From the NCBI GenBank assembly GCA_964452575.1, contig CAYVMN010000003.1, positions 1 through 55,706 of the forward strand: a DNA stretch of 55,706 nt, in the 5' to 3' direction. The stretch is from CAYVMN01 sp964452575. GTDB taxonomy: Bacteria > Desulfobacterota > DSM-4660 > Desulfatiglandales > Desulfatiglandaceae. A program made the translations under genes and the position numbers. This document shows, one piece after another, positions 26,317 through 34,817 of the stretch; positions within the stretch are counted from its first letter, which is position 1, and every line of letters starts with the position of its first letter. Under the pieces are notes generated by a model, which saw only the letters and a program-made list of their open reading frames with translations, was not told where the DNA came from and made no database searches.

Positions 26317-27615
26317 ATGGATCCAATGATAGGGGCAGTAGGATTTGGAGTTCTTTTCTTGTTACTACTTATTGGCGTACCAATTGCTTTTTCTATGTGT
26401 GTTGTAGGGCTTGCAGGGTTTGCGTATTTGGCGGCCTTAGGGCAGAGTGTTGAAGGTTTTGCAATCGTAGCATACAGCAACACGGCACATTTTGTTCTGG
26501 CCTGTATTCCCCTTTTTATACTTATGGGACAATTCGCCTTCCACACAGGAATTACTGAGGACCTTTATGAAGTGATCTATAAATGGGTGGGGGCTTTCCC
26601 TGGGGGGCTTGCCACTGCATCGGTATTCGCCTCGGCAGGCTTCGGAGCTGTAACAGGTTCTAGCGTGGCTGCTGTGGCGACGTTGGGTACAATAGCCCTG
26701 CCCGAACTAAGCCGACATAAATACGACCCTGTATTCAGCTGCGGAACCATAGCGGCCGCAGGGACGCTGGGTATTCTTATCCCTCCCAGTATACCGATGG
26801 TGCTTTACGGCGTATTAACCGAGCAATCAATCGGTAAGCTCTTTATCGCAGGAATCATTCCGGGGCTACTGACCGCCGTTATCTTCAGCATCATGATTTA
26901 CATACGGGCGAGCCGGAATCCCACATTGGCCCCTCGGGGAGAAAGATTTCCCTGGAGAGAAAAATTCAGTTCACTATGGAAAGTGTGGGGTGTATCTTCG
27001 CTTTTTCTGCTGGTGGTTGGAGGGATATTTATGGGTTGGTTTACACCTACCGAGGGTGCCGGTATTGGGGCCTTTGGTTCTTTCGTGCTCCTTTTTATTC
27101 TGAGAAAGATGAGCAAGCGGGTACTGGTTACCACTTTAGACGAATCTATTCGTCTTGTAGGAATGATCGTCCTTATCCTCATAGGCGCGTCGGTCTTTGC
27201 CCAGTTCATAGCCATAACAGGCCTCAATACTTTTTTCGCTGACTGGGTATCCTATCTCCCGGTAAACAGGTATATTATTCTCACAGCAATCTTGCTTATA
27301 TATCTTGCCCTTGGATGCGTCATGGACGTGATAGGGATGCTGGTCCTAACCGTCCCGGTTATTTTTCCTGTAATGGTTAAGCTTGGCTTTGACCCTATCT
27401 GGTTCGGAGTTCTGGTAACCGTCATGATTGAGTTGAGTCTTATTACGCCCCCGGTAGGAACCAATGTAATCATAATAAAAAAGGTGTCGGGCCTCCCCAT
27501 GGGACAGGTCTTTAGGGGAGTTGGCTGGTTTTTTGCCATGGAGTGTATAGTCATAGCAATCCTTGTTATGTTCCCGTCTCTGTCCATATGGCTTCCCGAT
27601 ATGATGTTAAAGTAA
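26317..27615 (+). CDS. dctM: TRAP transporter large permease subunit (DctM family)
   Basis: A 432-residue subunit with about twelve membrane segments, using an ion gradient to drive uptake. Family motifs: GVPIAFSMCVVGLAG, IPLFILMGQFAF, GFGAVTGSSVAAVATLGTIA (ion/ligand region), IPPSIPMVLYGVL and ITPPVGTNVIIIKK. It starts 17 bases after dctQ. The gene order P-Q-M is standard. No anomalies. Confidence 0.94.
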   Translation: MDPMIGAVGFGVLFLLLLIGVPIAFSMCVVGLAGFAYLAALGQSVEGFAIVAYSNTAHFVLACIPLFILMGQFAFHTGITEDLYEVIYKWVGAFPGGLATASVFASAGFGAVTGSSVAAVATLGTIALPELSRHKYDPVFSCGTIAAAGTLGILIPPSIPMVLYGVLTEQSIGKLFIAGIIPGLLTAVIFSIMIYIRASRNPTLAPRGERFPWREKFSSLWKVWGVSSLFLLVVGGIFMGWFTPTEGAGIGAFGSFVLLFILRKMSKRVLVTTLDESIRLVGMIVLILIGASVFAQFIAITGLNTFFADWVSYLPVNRYIILTAILLIYLALGCVMDVIGMLVLTVPVIFPVMVKLGFDPIWFGVLVTVMIELSLITPPVGTNVIIIKKVSGLPMGQVFRGVGWFFAMECIVIAILVMFPSLSIWLPDMMLK

Positions 27616-27693
27616 TCCCTGCTCGTTTTGCCGAACAGAGTTGGGGCGCCCATTCTATCACCTGAGAAGGTGAAGAAGGGGGAGAGAGACAAT

Positions 27694-28615
27694 ATGAAGC
27701 CAACTTTTGATGGGCAAAGGAAAGGCAGGGCAAAAATCTTGCTGCTCACCGGATTCTTGGGATCAGGGAAAACCACCCTTTTGAAAAGGATTCTATCCTG
27801 GGAGACGGACCTATCCGGTACAGTGGTGCTTGTAAACGAATTCGGAAGGGTGGGAATCGATGGCGCGATTTTGAGGAACGCAGGATCGGATGTCATCGAA
27901 CTTACAAGCGGGTGCATTTGCTGCACTATAAAGTCAGAACTTGCCCGAACCTTGAAGGACATATGTGATCGTTTCCGCCCAAAGAGAATCCTTACTTGAG
28001 GCCACGGGGGTTGCTGAACCAGAGGCGGTTGCTTCTGTGCTTGAAGATGAAGGGCTAAACCGGCGGATGGAAATCCAGAAGATTGTCACCGTTTTGGATG
28101 TCAAATTCTGGATAGCCAGAGAGATCTTTGGCCCCTTTTTTATGAATCAGATTGAGCAGGCTGACCTTATCTTACTAAACAAGGTCGATTTGGTAGACGA
28201 AAAGAAAGTCGGAGATTACCTGAGAGAAGTTCGTGAGACAATAGGGCATGGTAGGGTGGTCCCTACAATTTACTGTGAAGTTGATCCCGAAATCCTATGG
28301 GCCGAGGGATACAAGCGTAATGCTGGACTTCATGCCCATATTGAAAATGAAAACAGTTACGTCGCGTTCGATTTTTCCGAAAGCCAACCCCTAGACGAGG
28401 CCTGTTTTAGTCATTTTCTGGAGGAGGTGCCCTGGGGGTTATTCCGAATAAAGGGACCAGTGCGATTTCCCGATCGGACTGTCTTGCTCAACTTTGTGGG
28501 GGGAAGGAGTGAGTGGGGAACATGGGATGGTAATGAAACGACCCGTCTGGCATTTGTGGGATGGGGAATAAACGGAGAGGAGATTATTGGCCAGATTAGA
28601 CAATGCGTTAAATGA
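27694..28615 (+). pseudogene. G3E-family (CobW-like) GTPase gene with a frameshift
   Basis: The first frame (27694-27999) encodes the N-terminal half: Walker A LTGFLGSGKTTLLK, and the CxCC metal motif SGCICCTIK, ending RPKRILT-stop at TGA 27997. The next frame (from about 28000) continues LEATGVAEPEAVASVL, the NKVD guanine-specificity motif at about 28177 and the complete CobW C-terminal domain. Joining needs a +1 shift at CTT ACT TGA G. A single-base indel, an assembly error or programmed +1 shifting would all explain it. G3E GTPases deliver metals or load cofactors; here it could serve a methyltransferase metal site or the corrinoid. Confidence 0.8.
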
Positions 28616-28642
28616 ACAGTCAAGGAGATTTCTTGGAAGGTC

Positions 28643-28689
28643 TGTTTCAGACTTGAAATTTTGTTTCATCAGACCACGGGGATGAAACA
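28643..28689. promoter_or_regulatory. candidate upstream activator sites (TGTTTCAT...ATGAAACA)
   Basis: TGTTTCA at 28643-28649, then a perfect inverted repeat TGTTTCAT 28662-28669 with ATGAAACA 28682-28689 (12-base spacer). It is the same half-site as at 20730-20789 and lies about 160-200 bases before a -24/-12 promoter, matching the geometry of the first operon. The likely binder is the sigma-54 activator 19168-20652. Confidence 0.65.
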
Positions 28690-28846
28690 ATTTGTTTATT
28701 TCGCGGCCCTTCTTTCAGGCTTCCTGCGCAGAAAATGAAGCAGTCCGATCTATACTAAAATAACTTTTACCTATTTAAGCCTTCTTCCTCTTGTTTTTAT
28801 TGAAATTAAGGCCTTTCAAGAGCCCAATACGTCATTGTTGAGAGGT

Positions 28847-28862
28847 TGGTATAATTATTGCT
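28847..28862 (+). promoter_or_regulatory. sigma-54 (-24/-12) promoter
   Basis: TGGTATAATTATTGCT fits TGGYRYR-N4-TTGCW throughout, GG and GC ten bases apart. It shares TGGTAT and TTGCT with the promoter at 20932. It is 98 bases before the first gene, 28961. Confidence 0.78.
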
Positions 28863-28960
28863 GAAGAATAAACTGGGGCGATTATCTTCTTTCCACCCAA
28901 AGATATGGAAGGGCACCGGGTTGTCGATGAGTAATAGACTGGAGATTAGAGAGGGACAAA

Positions 28961-29716
28961 ATGGATGTCACATTCTTAGGAACAGCGGGTCTTGTCCCGG
29001 ATGTGGGGCTAAAAGTAACGGGAAAGCGTGGCCAGCTTTCAATGGTGATTGATGGCGATTATCTTCTTGAGGTTGGGGACGGCGCATTGAGAAACCTTAA
29101 TGCACACGGCGTGGACCTTAAGTCCGTAAAAAGGATCTTGATTTCGCATTTGCATTCAGATCACTTTATAGGAATCGTTCATGTGCTTTTCGATATGATG
29201 AATGTTAGAAAGAGAAAAGAGCCACTGGAGATCGTGGGCCCTGTAGGAATTGAAAAGGCCACCAGGGGTATAATGAGTCTTTGTGAACTGCCTGTTGCCA
29301 ATGACGAAACAAGGGGCTATGAATTAAGGTTCAGAGAGCTTGGGAAATCAGATGATTTTGATGACATCCGGACGGTAAGAGGCGAACATCCTTCCGAGGC
29401 CCATGCCTATCGTATACAAAGGGATAACAGGGTCCTGTTTTACAACGGCGAGTCTACCTTTACTAAAGAGGTGATGGAATTGGCGCGTGGAGCCGATCTC
29501 TTTATCTCAACAGTGGTTGTCTTGGAGCCCCATTCATTTCACAATGCTCCCCAGGACGTGGGCCGGGCCGCTACCGAGGCCGGCGTGAAACGAGTAGCGG
29601 TTGTTCACTGGCCGACGGAATTTGAGGAGAAAAGAGATGAGTTCAGGCAATTAATCAATAAGTACTTTGATGGAGAGGTTTTTGTGCCCAACGACTTTAC
29701 AACCATTAAAGTTTAA
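28961..29716 (+). CDS. metallo-beta-lactamase-fold hydrolase, RNase Z-like
   Basis: A 251-residue protein beginning MDVTFLGTAGLVPD. The zinc motif HLHSDHFIG (H-x-H-x-D-H) is at about residues 64-69, with later ligands in NGESTF and VVHWPTE. The overall order resembles RNase Z/PhnP/ArylSulfatase-type MBL proteins rather than tRNA RNase Z proper (no flexible exosite arm). In PhnP-like proteins such folds open phosphodiesters in C-P metabolism; whether it processes a methylated substrate here is unknown. First gene of the second sigma-54 operon. Confidence 0.85.
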   Translation: MDVTFLGTAGLVPDVGLKVTGKRGQLSMVIDGDYLLEVGDGALRNLNAHGVDLKSVKRILISHLHSDHFIGIVHVLFDMMNVRKRKEPLEIVGPVGIEKATRGIMSLCELPVANDETRGYELRFRELGKSDDFDDIRTVRGEHPSEAHAYRIQRDNRVLFYNGESTFTKEVMELARGADLFISTVVVLEPHSFHNAPQDVGRAATEAGVKRVAVVHWPTEFEEKRDEFRQLINKYFDGEVFVPNDFTTIKV

Positions 29717-29780
29717 GGGTCGTAATGTGACGTAGGTTAACATATTCGAATGGAATTTTCCGAAAGGAGAGAAGCGAGAG

Positions 29781-30242
29781 ATGGGTATTGAAGAGAGACT
29801 GAATGTGATCAAGGAAGCTGTTTTTGATGGGGAGTCGGATGAAGCCAGGAATAGCACGAAGCAGGCTGTAGAAGACAGTATTGATCCAACCCTAATCCTG
29901 AGGGATGCTATCATTCCAGCCATAATGGAGGTGGGGAGGTCAATGGAAGAAGGCGATTTCTTTATGCCGGAAGTGAAAATGTCGACGAAGGTATTAAAAG
30001 AAATTGTAGAGATTTTGAGACCCCATGTCATTTCAGAAAAAGACAAGGCTACTTATAACGTTGCACCTTGGACTGGTGAAGGGGATATCGATGACATAGG
30101 TAACTATCTAAAAACAATAGCAGAAGGGAGTACGGGGCTTTCGGGTCAGGACCTGATGAGTATTGTCGATATGATTGCCAAAGGTCTCGATACCCATGAG
30201 TTTACCCCCTGTAAGGTTCAGGCAAAAGAGGCCGAGGATTAA
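29781..30242 (+). CDS. degenerate corrinoid protein (helical cap, no cobalamin ligand)
   Basis: A 153-residue protein. Residues 1-90 are the four-helix B12-binding cap seen in methyltransferase corrinoid proteins (SIDPTLILRDAIIPAIMEVG, EEGDFFMPEVKMSTKVLKEI). Where the cobalt-ligand motif D-x-H-x-x-G begins, it reads GEGDIDDIGNY: Asp104 replaces the essential histidine, and the Rossmann cobalamin domain that should follow is only about 45 residues and unrecognisable. It sits in front of methyltransferase A2; an intact corrinoid protein is present at 33254. It is unlikely to carry methyl-cobalamin by base-off/His-on binding. It could be a structural or regulatory dimerisation partner. RBS AAAGGAGAG. 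Confidence 0.8.
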   Translation: MGIEERLNVIKEAVFDGESDEARNSTKQAVEDSIDPTLILRDAIIPAIMEVGRSMEEGDFFMPEVKMSTKVLKEIVEILRPHVISEKDKATYNVAPWTGEGDIDDIGNYLKTIAEGSTGLSGQDLMSIVDMIAKGLDTHEFTPCKVQAKEAED

Positions 30243-30278
30243 TAGGTTTGAACTCTAAAGAATATAGGGAGAGAGAAA

Positions 30279-31373
30279 ATGAACAAGAAAGAGAGATTGG
30301 AAGCGGTATTCGATATGAAGGAACCTGATGTAATCCCGGTGTTCCCGCGCGTGATGGCCCAGGCAATTTATGATATGGGCTGGAGTATCCCTGATGTATC
30401 TACCCAAACCGAAATGGATGCAGACAAAGTCGCAGAGGCATTTATCACCAATATAAAGAAATACGATTATGATCTATGTTTCGGGACTTACATGGATCAT
30501 GGTTTCGGAGTCCCCTCCCTTGGGGGGGTACTTGAATTGCCTACGAAGTTTGGCGTCAGTGTTTCCATCAAGGTTCCACCTGTTAAGAAACGGGAGGATT
30601 GGGCCGAGGTCAAAAAGAAATTGCCCCTTGACCCGCTAAAGAATGACAGGATGCCTGATGCCCTTAAAGCACTCAGGACGGTTTGTAAGGAGATGGCTGA
30701 GGATAACCCTATTGCACCGGCCTATTATACTGGTATAACCGCGGCAAACATCCTGTTTCGCGCTGTTGCTGATTTGACCTTAGACTGCGCTGAAGAGCCG
30801 GAATTCGTGGATGAGCTATGTCAGGCGGCTACAGATTTCAGTATAGACTGGGCACGGGCTCAGTATGAGGCAGGGTGCAACACTGTTTTTTATCTCGGGG
30901 ATCACTTTGGGACCGAATTGATCTCACCCAAGATGGGAGAAAGATTTATTCTTCCGTATGTGGCCCAGTTTGTAGAGGCCATCCAAAAGGAGTTCGGACA
31001 GAAGACGTTTTTGCATATCCATGGGAACATGAAAAGGCCCAAGGCATATGCACTGCTGGAGAGATTGGTTAAAGAAGCCGGTGTAGCGGGTCTCCATCTG
31101 GATGAGAACCACGATGCCGCATGGATAAGAGAGAATGTTGTTGAAAAGCTCGGTATCCCTGGTGCCCTGATTGTTCACGGGCCTGACCCGATCGCCAGCG
31201 GGCCTGTAGAAAAGATAGATGCCGTTGTAAAGGAGACCGTTACAGTTGGTGGTCCTGGCGGCTGTGTTCTGATGGGTCCGAGCTGTCAGGTCATTCCATC
31301 AACGCCTGGGGAGTACTTCAAGGCTTGGGTAGATGCAACGCATAAGTATGGAAAATATCCTATTGCTTTGTAG
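30279..31373 (+). CDS. uroporphyrinogen-decarboxylase-fold corrinoid methyltransferase, subtype A (copy 2)
   Basis: A 364-residue paralogue of 21103-22197, starting MNKKERLEAVFDMKEPDVIP after GGGAGAG. It keeps long identical runs such as DVIPVFPRVMAQAIYDMGWS and LCFGTYMDHGFGVPSLGG. The metal site is LHIHGNM ... MGPSCQV, H-x-H...C as in copy 1. The neighbouring FmdE-like gene takes the place held by the ACR3 carrier in the first operon. Presumably acts on the same or a related methylated substrate. Confidence 0.88.
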   Translation: MNKKERLEAVFDMKEPDVIPVFPRVMAQAIYDMGWSIPDVSTQTEMDADKVAEAFITNIKKYDYDLCFGTYMDHGFGVPSLGGVLELPTKFGVSVSIKVPPVKKREDWAEVKKKLPLDPLKNDRMPDALKALRTVCKEMAEDNPIAPAYYTGITAANILFRAVADLTLDCAEEPEFVDELCQAATDFSIDWARAQYEAGCNTVFYLGDHFGTELISPKMGERFILPYVAQFVEAIQKEFGQKTFLHIHGNMKRPKAYALLERLVKEAGVAGLHLDENHDAAWIRENVVEKLGIPGALIVHGPDPIASGPVEKIDAVVKETVTVGGPGGCVLMGPSCQVIPSTPGEYFKAWVDATHKYGKYPIAL

Positions 31374-31399
31374 GATTGGGGATAAGGGAGACGTGAGTG

Positions 31400-32083
31400 A
31401 TGACAGAGAGTAATTCTTACGAATGCAAAATAGACAATGAGGCGGATTGGTTCTACCCGAAGTGGGCTGCTAATGCAGCCTACAATAAACCTATTGTGGT
31501 AAGGGATACGGATAGTGCCTTGGGCAGATACAACCAAAAGACAAAGGCGATTGGCCTTAAAGATCTTACCCGAATCCATGGACACATGTGTGACGGTTTG
31601 GTGATTGCCTTTGTAGAGATTAGGGGGGTTTTTGATAAACTCTTTCCAGACGGTGTTGTTGATCGAACTGATCTCTGTGTAGTTTCAAAAAACGGGCCTT
31701 GCTGGGCCGATGCGGCGGCCTTTATGACCGGGGCTCGGATCAATTTCAGGACATTGAGGATAGATGCCTCTATTGGAGATGGGTTTATTATACAGAGGAT
31801 TTCAACTGGTCAATCCTACAAAGTGCATTTGAAAGCGGGCGTTTTCCCATCGGATCAGGCGGCACTTGAAAACAAGATTAGAAGTTTGCGGGCACAGGGA
31901 AAGCCCGTAACAGCAGAAGATATCGACGCTGTTGAAAAGATGGGTGATGCGCTGAGTTCAAAGCTTTTGGCAACACCACCGGAAGAACTCCTCGATATTG
32001 AAAAGATCGAGGATTATAAGTTCAACTTTAGTGATATGTTTGGGAACCGAGGCGATATCATTAACAAAAACATGCCTCGTTAG
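31400..32083 (+). CDS. FmdE-family protein
   Basis: About 227 residues. The FmdE signature region is IHGHMCDGLVIAF (H-x-H-x-C) and NGPCWADAAAFMTGARINF, the two conserved cysteine sites of the family first named from formylmethanofuran dehydrogenase subunit E; the zinc-ribbon tail of classic FmdE is absent. FmdE-like proteins in bacteria often accompany molybdenum or corrinoid enzymes but lack a firm function. An ATG at 31400 with GGGAG upstream is preferred; a GTG at 31397 immediately precedes it. It lies between methyltransferases A2 and B2. Confidence 0.8.
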   Translation: MTESNSYECKIDNEADWFYPKWAANAAYNKPIVVRDTDSALGRYNQKTKAIGLKDLTRIHGHMCDGLVIAFVEIRGVFDKLFPDGVVDRTDLCVVSKNGPCWADAAAFMTGARINFRTLRIDASIGDGFIIQRISTGQSYKVHLKAGVFPSDQAALENKIRSLRAQGKPVTAEDIDAVEKMGDALSSKLLATPPEELLDIEKIEDYKFNFSDMFGNRGDIINKNMPR

Positions 32084-32104
32084 TGGAAAGGAAAGGGGAC
32101 CAGC

Positions 32105-33208
32105 ATGAACAAGAAGGAAAGATTCCAGGCAGTGCGGGAGCGACGAGCCCCGGACTGTATGCCGGTCTGGCCTCGAGTTATGTCACAGATGATTTACAGC
32201 AAGGGGATGCTGCTGCCTGATGTGACGGGCGAAGATTGGTATGACTCCGACAAAGTTACAGAGGCGGTTTTGGAAAGCATAAAGAAGGTAGGTTATGACG
32301 TTGCCATTCCAACCTATGCAGATTATGCCTTCGGTGTTCCGCCTCTCGGCGGCAAGATAAATATCCCCGATAAGTTCGGAATTGCCGCTGGTACTACCGA
32401 TCAACAGCCTGTAATGACGAAAGGAGACTGGCCGAGAGTTCAAAAGATGATGGCACGTTATGATGTGACAAAGACCGACCCTCGCATGAGGGGAGCCCTT
32501 GAAGTGATTAAAAACGTATCAAAAGAGGTGGGAGATGAAATGCCTCTTGTCCCGATGTATTATGTTGGCACAACAGCAGCCATGTTCCTTTTCAGGCCTA
32601 ATGAGGCCTTTTTGGAGGACATGTATGATGATCCGGAATGGGTTGACGAGATGTGCAGCCTTGCTACGGACTGGGCAATTGACTGGATTCGTGCCCAGTA
32701 CGAGGCAGGGGCCAACAGCGTTTGTTTCACTGCGGAGACCCTTGGCACATTGATGATGAGCCCCAAGATGGGGGAGCGATTTAATCTGCCCAACATACGG
32801 AAGATGGTTGAAACGGTAAGAAAGGAATTTGGTCAGGAAACCTGGCTGCACATCCACGGAAACATGACGAATCCCAAGGCCTACGAATACTTGACCAAGT
32901 TAGCCACGGAGACAGGTCTGGAAGGCTTTCACTTTGATGAACAAAACAATCCTCCGGAATGGATCAAAGAGCATGTGGTTGACAAGTTCGGGGTATCGGC
33001 CTGCATCATCACAGATGGGGCCAAAATCGTGAAAGGCCCGCCAGAGAAGATAGCAGAGGAGGTAAAAGATCAGATATCGAGAATCGGTGACGGTTTGGGG
33101 ATCATGATGGCGCCAAGTTGCCAGGTGCTTCCCGCCACCCCAAACGAACATTTCAAGGCATGGGCGGATGCAACACATGAATACGGAGCATATCCCCTCA
33201 ACCAATAA
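32105..33208 (+). CDS. uroporphyrinogen-decarboxylase-fold corrinoid methyltransferase, subtype B (copy 2)
   Basis: A 367-residue paralogue of 23358-24455, starting MNKKERFQAVRERRAPDCMP after AAAGGGG. Shared features: WPRVMSQMIY, LLPDVTGEDWYDSDK, LHIHGNM (H-x-H) and MAPSCQVLPATP (Cys ligand). Followed directly by the intact corrinoid protein, so B2 is likely to be the methyltransferase that loads it. Substrate not known. Confidence 0.88.
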   Translation: MNKKERFQAVRERRAPDCMPVWPRVMSQMIYSKGMLLPDVTGEDWYDSDKVTEAVLESIKKVGYDVAIPTYADYAFGVPPLGGKINIPDKFGIAAGTTDQQPVMTKGDWPRVQKMMARYDVTKTDPRMRGALEVIKNVSKEVGDEMPLVPMYYVGTTAAMFLFRPNEAFLEDMYDDPEWVDEMCSLATDWAIDWIRAQYEAGANSVCFTAETLGTLMMSPKMGERFNLPNIRKMVETVRKEFGQETWLHIHGNMTNPKAYEYLTKLATETGLEGFHFDEQNNPPEWIKEHVVDKFGVSACIITDGAKIVKGPPEKIAEEVKDQISRIGDGLGIMMAPSCQVLPATPNEHFKAWADATHEYGAYPLNQ

Positions 33209-33253
33209 AGCATTTTGGGGTTTTCACGTCGCAACAAAAAGAAGGAGGTAGAC

Positions 33254-33889
33254 ATGGTAGACTTGGCCCCATTAAAACAGGCTATAATCGACGGGAACCG
33301 CAACGTAGTCGTCGACTTGGTAAAGGCCGCGTTGAAGGATGAGATTAGTCCTCAACAAGTTCTGTCCGAGCACCTTATCCCTGGTATGCTGGAGGTAGGA
33401 GAGCTGATGGAGGAGGGAGAATATTTCATTCCCGAGGTCCTGCGCTCCGCTAAAGCGATGAATTTCGCTTTAGAGATCTTGGAGCCGTTGCTCGCCACTG
33501 GCGGCCGGGAATACGTAGGAAGAGTAATACTTGGGACAGTGGATGGCGACATCCATGATATCGGAAAGAACCTGGTTGGGATGTTACTAAAGGGCAGTGG
33601 TTTTGAGGTACAGGATATTGGGGTTTCCGTGGCCACGAGTAAGTTCGTAGAGGCGGTCCAGGGAACCGACGGAACTGTTATTCTGGGGATGTCGGCACTG
33701 ATTACGCCGGTCTTGGATGAGATGCCCAAGGTTGTCAAGGCCATAGAGGATGCCGGGCTTCGTGATCGGGTTAGGATCATGGTGGGCGGTGCCCCTATAG
33801 ACCAGGAGTTTTCTGATTCCATTGGGGCAGATGGCACCGCAGAGGATGCAGCAGGTGCGGTTCGCCTAGCCAAAAGTCTTCTGGCATAA
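33254..33889 (+). CDS. corrinoid protein (methyltransferase cobalamin carrier)
   Basis: A 211-residue cobalamin-binding protein of the MtaC/MtvA/MtmC type. The helical cap (residues 1-85) is followed by GTVDGDIHDIGKNLV, with the lower ligand His101 in the D-x-H-x-x-G motif, then GFEVQDIGVSV and the SxL loop MSALIT, and GGAPIDQEF near the C-terminus. It carries the methyl group between the substrate methyltransferases and the THF arm. Start chosen at ATG 33254 because of AAGGAGG seven bases upstream; the open frame continues upstream to 33215 without an RBS. Confidence 0.94.
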   Translation: MVDLAPLKQAIIDGNRNVVVDLVKAALKDEISPQQVLSEHLIPGMLEVGELMEEGEYFIPEVLRSAKAMNFALEILEPLLATGGREYVGRVILGTVDGDIHDIGKNLVGMLLKGSGFEVQDIGVSVATSKFVEAVQGTDGTVILGMSALITPVLDEMPKVVKAIEDAGLRDRVRIMVGGAPIDQEFSDSIGADGTAEDAAGAVRLAKSLLA

Positions 33890-33916
33890 TATTGCCAGCC
33901 GGAAAGAGGTAAATAA

Positions 33917-34789
33917 ATGGCAGAGAATTTAACAACGGTCGTCAGCTCAGAGACTCAAAAGGTGAGTATAGGTCGCAATTTACCAACAGCTATCATTGGA
34001 GAACGTATAAATCCAACAGGCCGCAAGAAACTACAAGAAGAAATGAGGGAAGGCGTATTCGAAACAATACGCAACGATGTTGTTGCGCAAGTGGAAGCAG
34101 GCGCTGTTATCTTGGACGTCAATGCAGGAATCCCCAGGATAGACGAGGCAGTCTTGCTTGTGGAGATAATGAAGGTCATTGGGGAACTCACAGATGTTCC
34201 GCTCTGTATTGACACAGCCAATGTGAATGCCCTTGAGGCCGCCCTCAAGATTTATAAAGGCAAAGCCCTTGTCAACTCTGTCAATGGGGAAGAAGAAAAA
34301 TTGAAATCTGTTCTACCCTTGATCAAGGAATACGGGGCAGCGGTCATCGGTTTGACCATGGATGATGAAGGCATCCCAAAAACAGTTGAAAAGCGTATAG
34401 CCATTACGCGAAAGATTATTGACAGGGCAACAGGGATTGGGATCTCACTCGAGGATATTATTATTGATCCCTTGGCACTATCCATGGGAGCGGATCAGGA
34501 TGCCGGTAAGATAGCACTTGATTCTATAGAAGCCATTGCCAGGGAGTTTGGCGTCAATATCACCATGGGGTGCAGCAACATATCTTTCGGGATTCCTGAG
34601 CGTGAATCTGTAAATGCAGCGTTCATGGCTATGGCCATACGCAGCGGTCTGACTTGTCCGATTACCAACCCACTAAACGATCATGTACAGATGGCAATAC
34701 TGGCGGCTGATCTTTGTATGGGACGCGACGAGTTTGCTGCCAACTGGATCTCTGCCTATCGCAAACGTAAGAAGGCTCGAAAGGCCTAA
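33917..34789 (+). CDS. methyltetrahydrofolate:corrinoid protein methyltransferase (MtrH/AcsE-like)
   Basis: A 290-residue dihydropteroate-synthase-fold protein. Motifs: IIGERINPTGRKKLQEEM, the pterin site VILDVNAG and LCIDTANVNALEAAL, GLTMDDEGIP, and MGCSNISFGIPER. It moves methyl groups between the corrinoid protein and tetrahydrofolate, so methyl groups enter or leave the one-carbon (Wood-Ljungdahl) pool. Together with B2 and the corrinoid protein it makes a complete three-part demethylation module of the OdmABD/MtvABC kind. RBS AAAGAGG. Confidence 0.93.
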   Translation: MAENLTTVVSSETQKVSIGRNLPTAIIGERINPTGRKKLQEEMREGVFETIRNDVVAQVEAGAVILDVNAGIPRIDEAVLLVEIMKVIGELTDVPLCIDTANVNALEAALKIYKGKALVNSVNGEEEKLKSVLPLIKEYGAAVIGLTMDDEGIPKTVEKRIAITRKIIDRATGIGISLEDIIIDPLALSMGADQDAGKIALDSIEAIAREFGVNITMGCSNISFGIPERESVNAAFMAMAIRSGLTCPITNPLNDHVQMAILAADLCMGRDEFAANWISAYRKRKKARKA

Positions 34790-34817
34790 ATTTGAAGAAA
34801 GTATTTGAGGGTTACCC

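Larger units (their letters stand above)
28616..28960. other. regulatory intergenic region before the second operon
   Basis: No gene. It contains the TGTTTCA inverted repeats at 28643-28689, an AT-rich middle and the sigma-54 promoter at 28847-28862. An RBS-like GAGAGGGAC precedes the ATG at 28961. Confidence 0.6.

Noticed and set aside
27997..27999. TGA in the G3E GTPase as a Sec codon
   Set aside because: The protein continues in a different frame, so recoding as Sec would not restore it.
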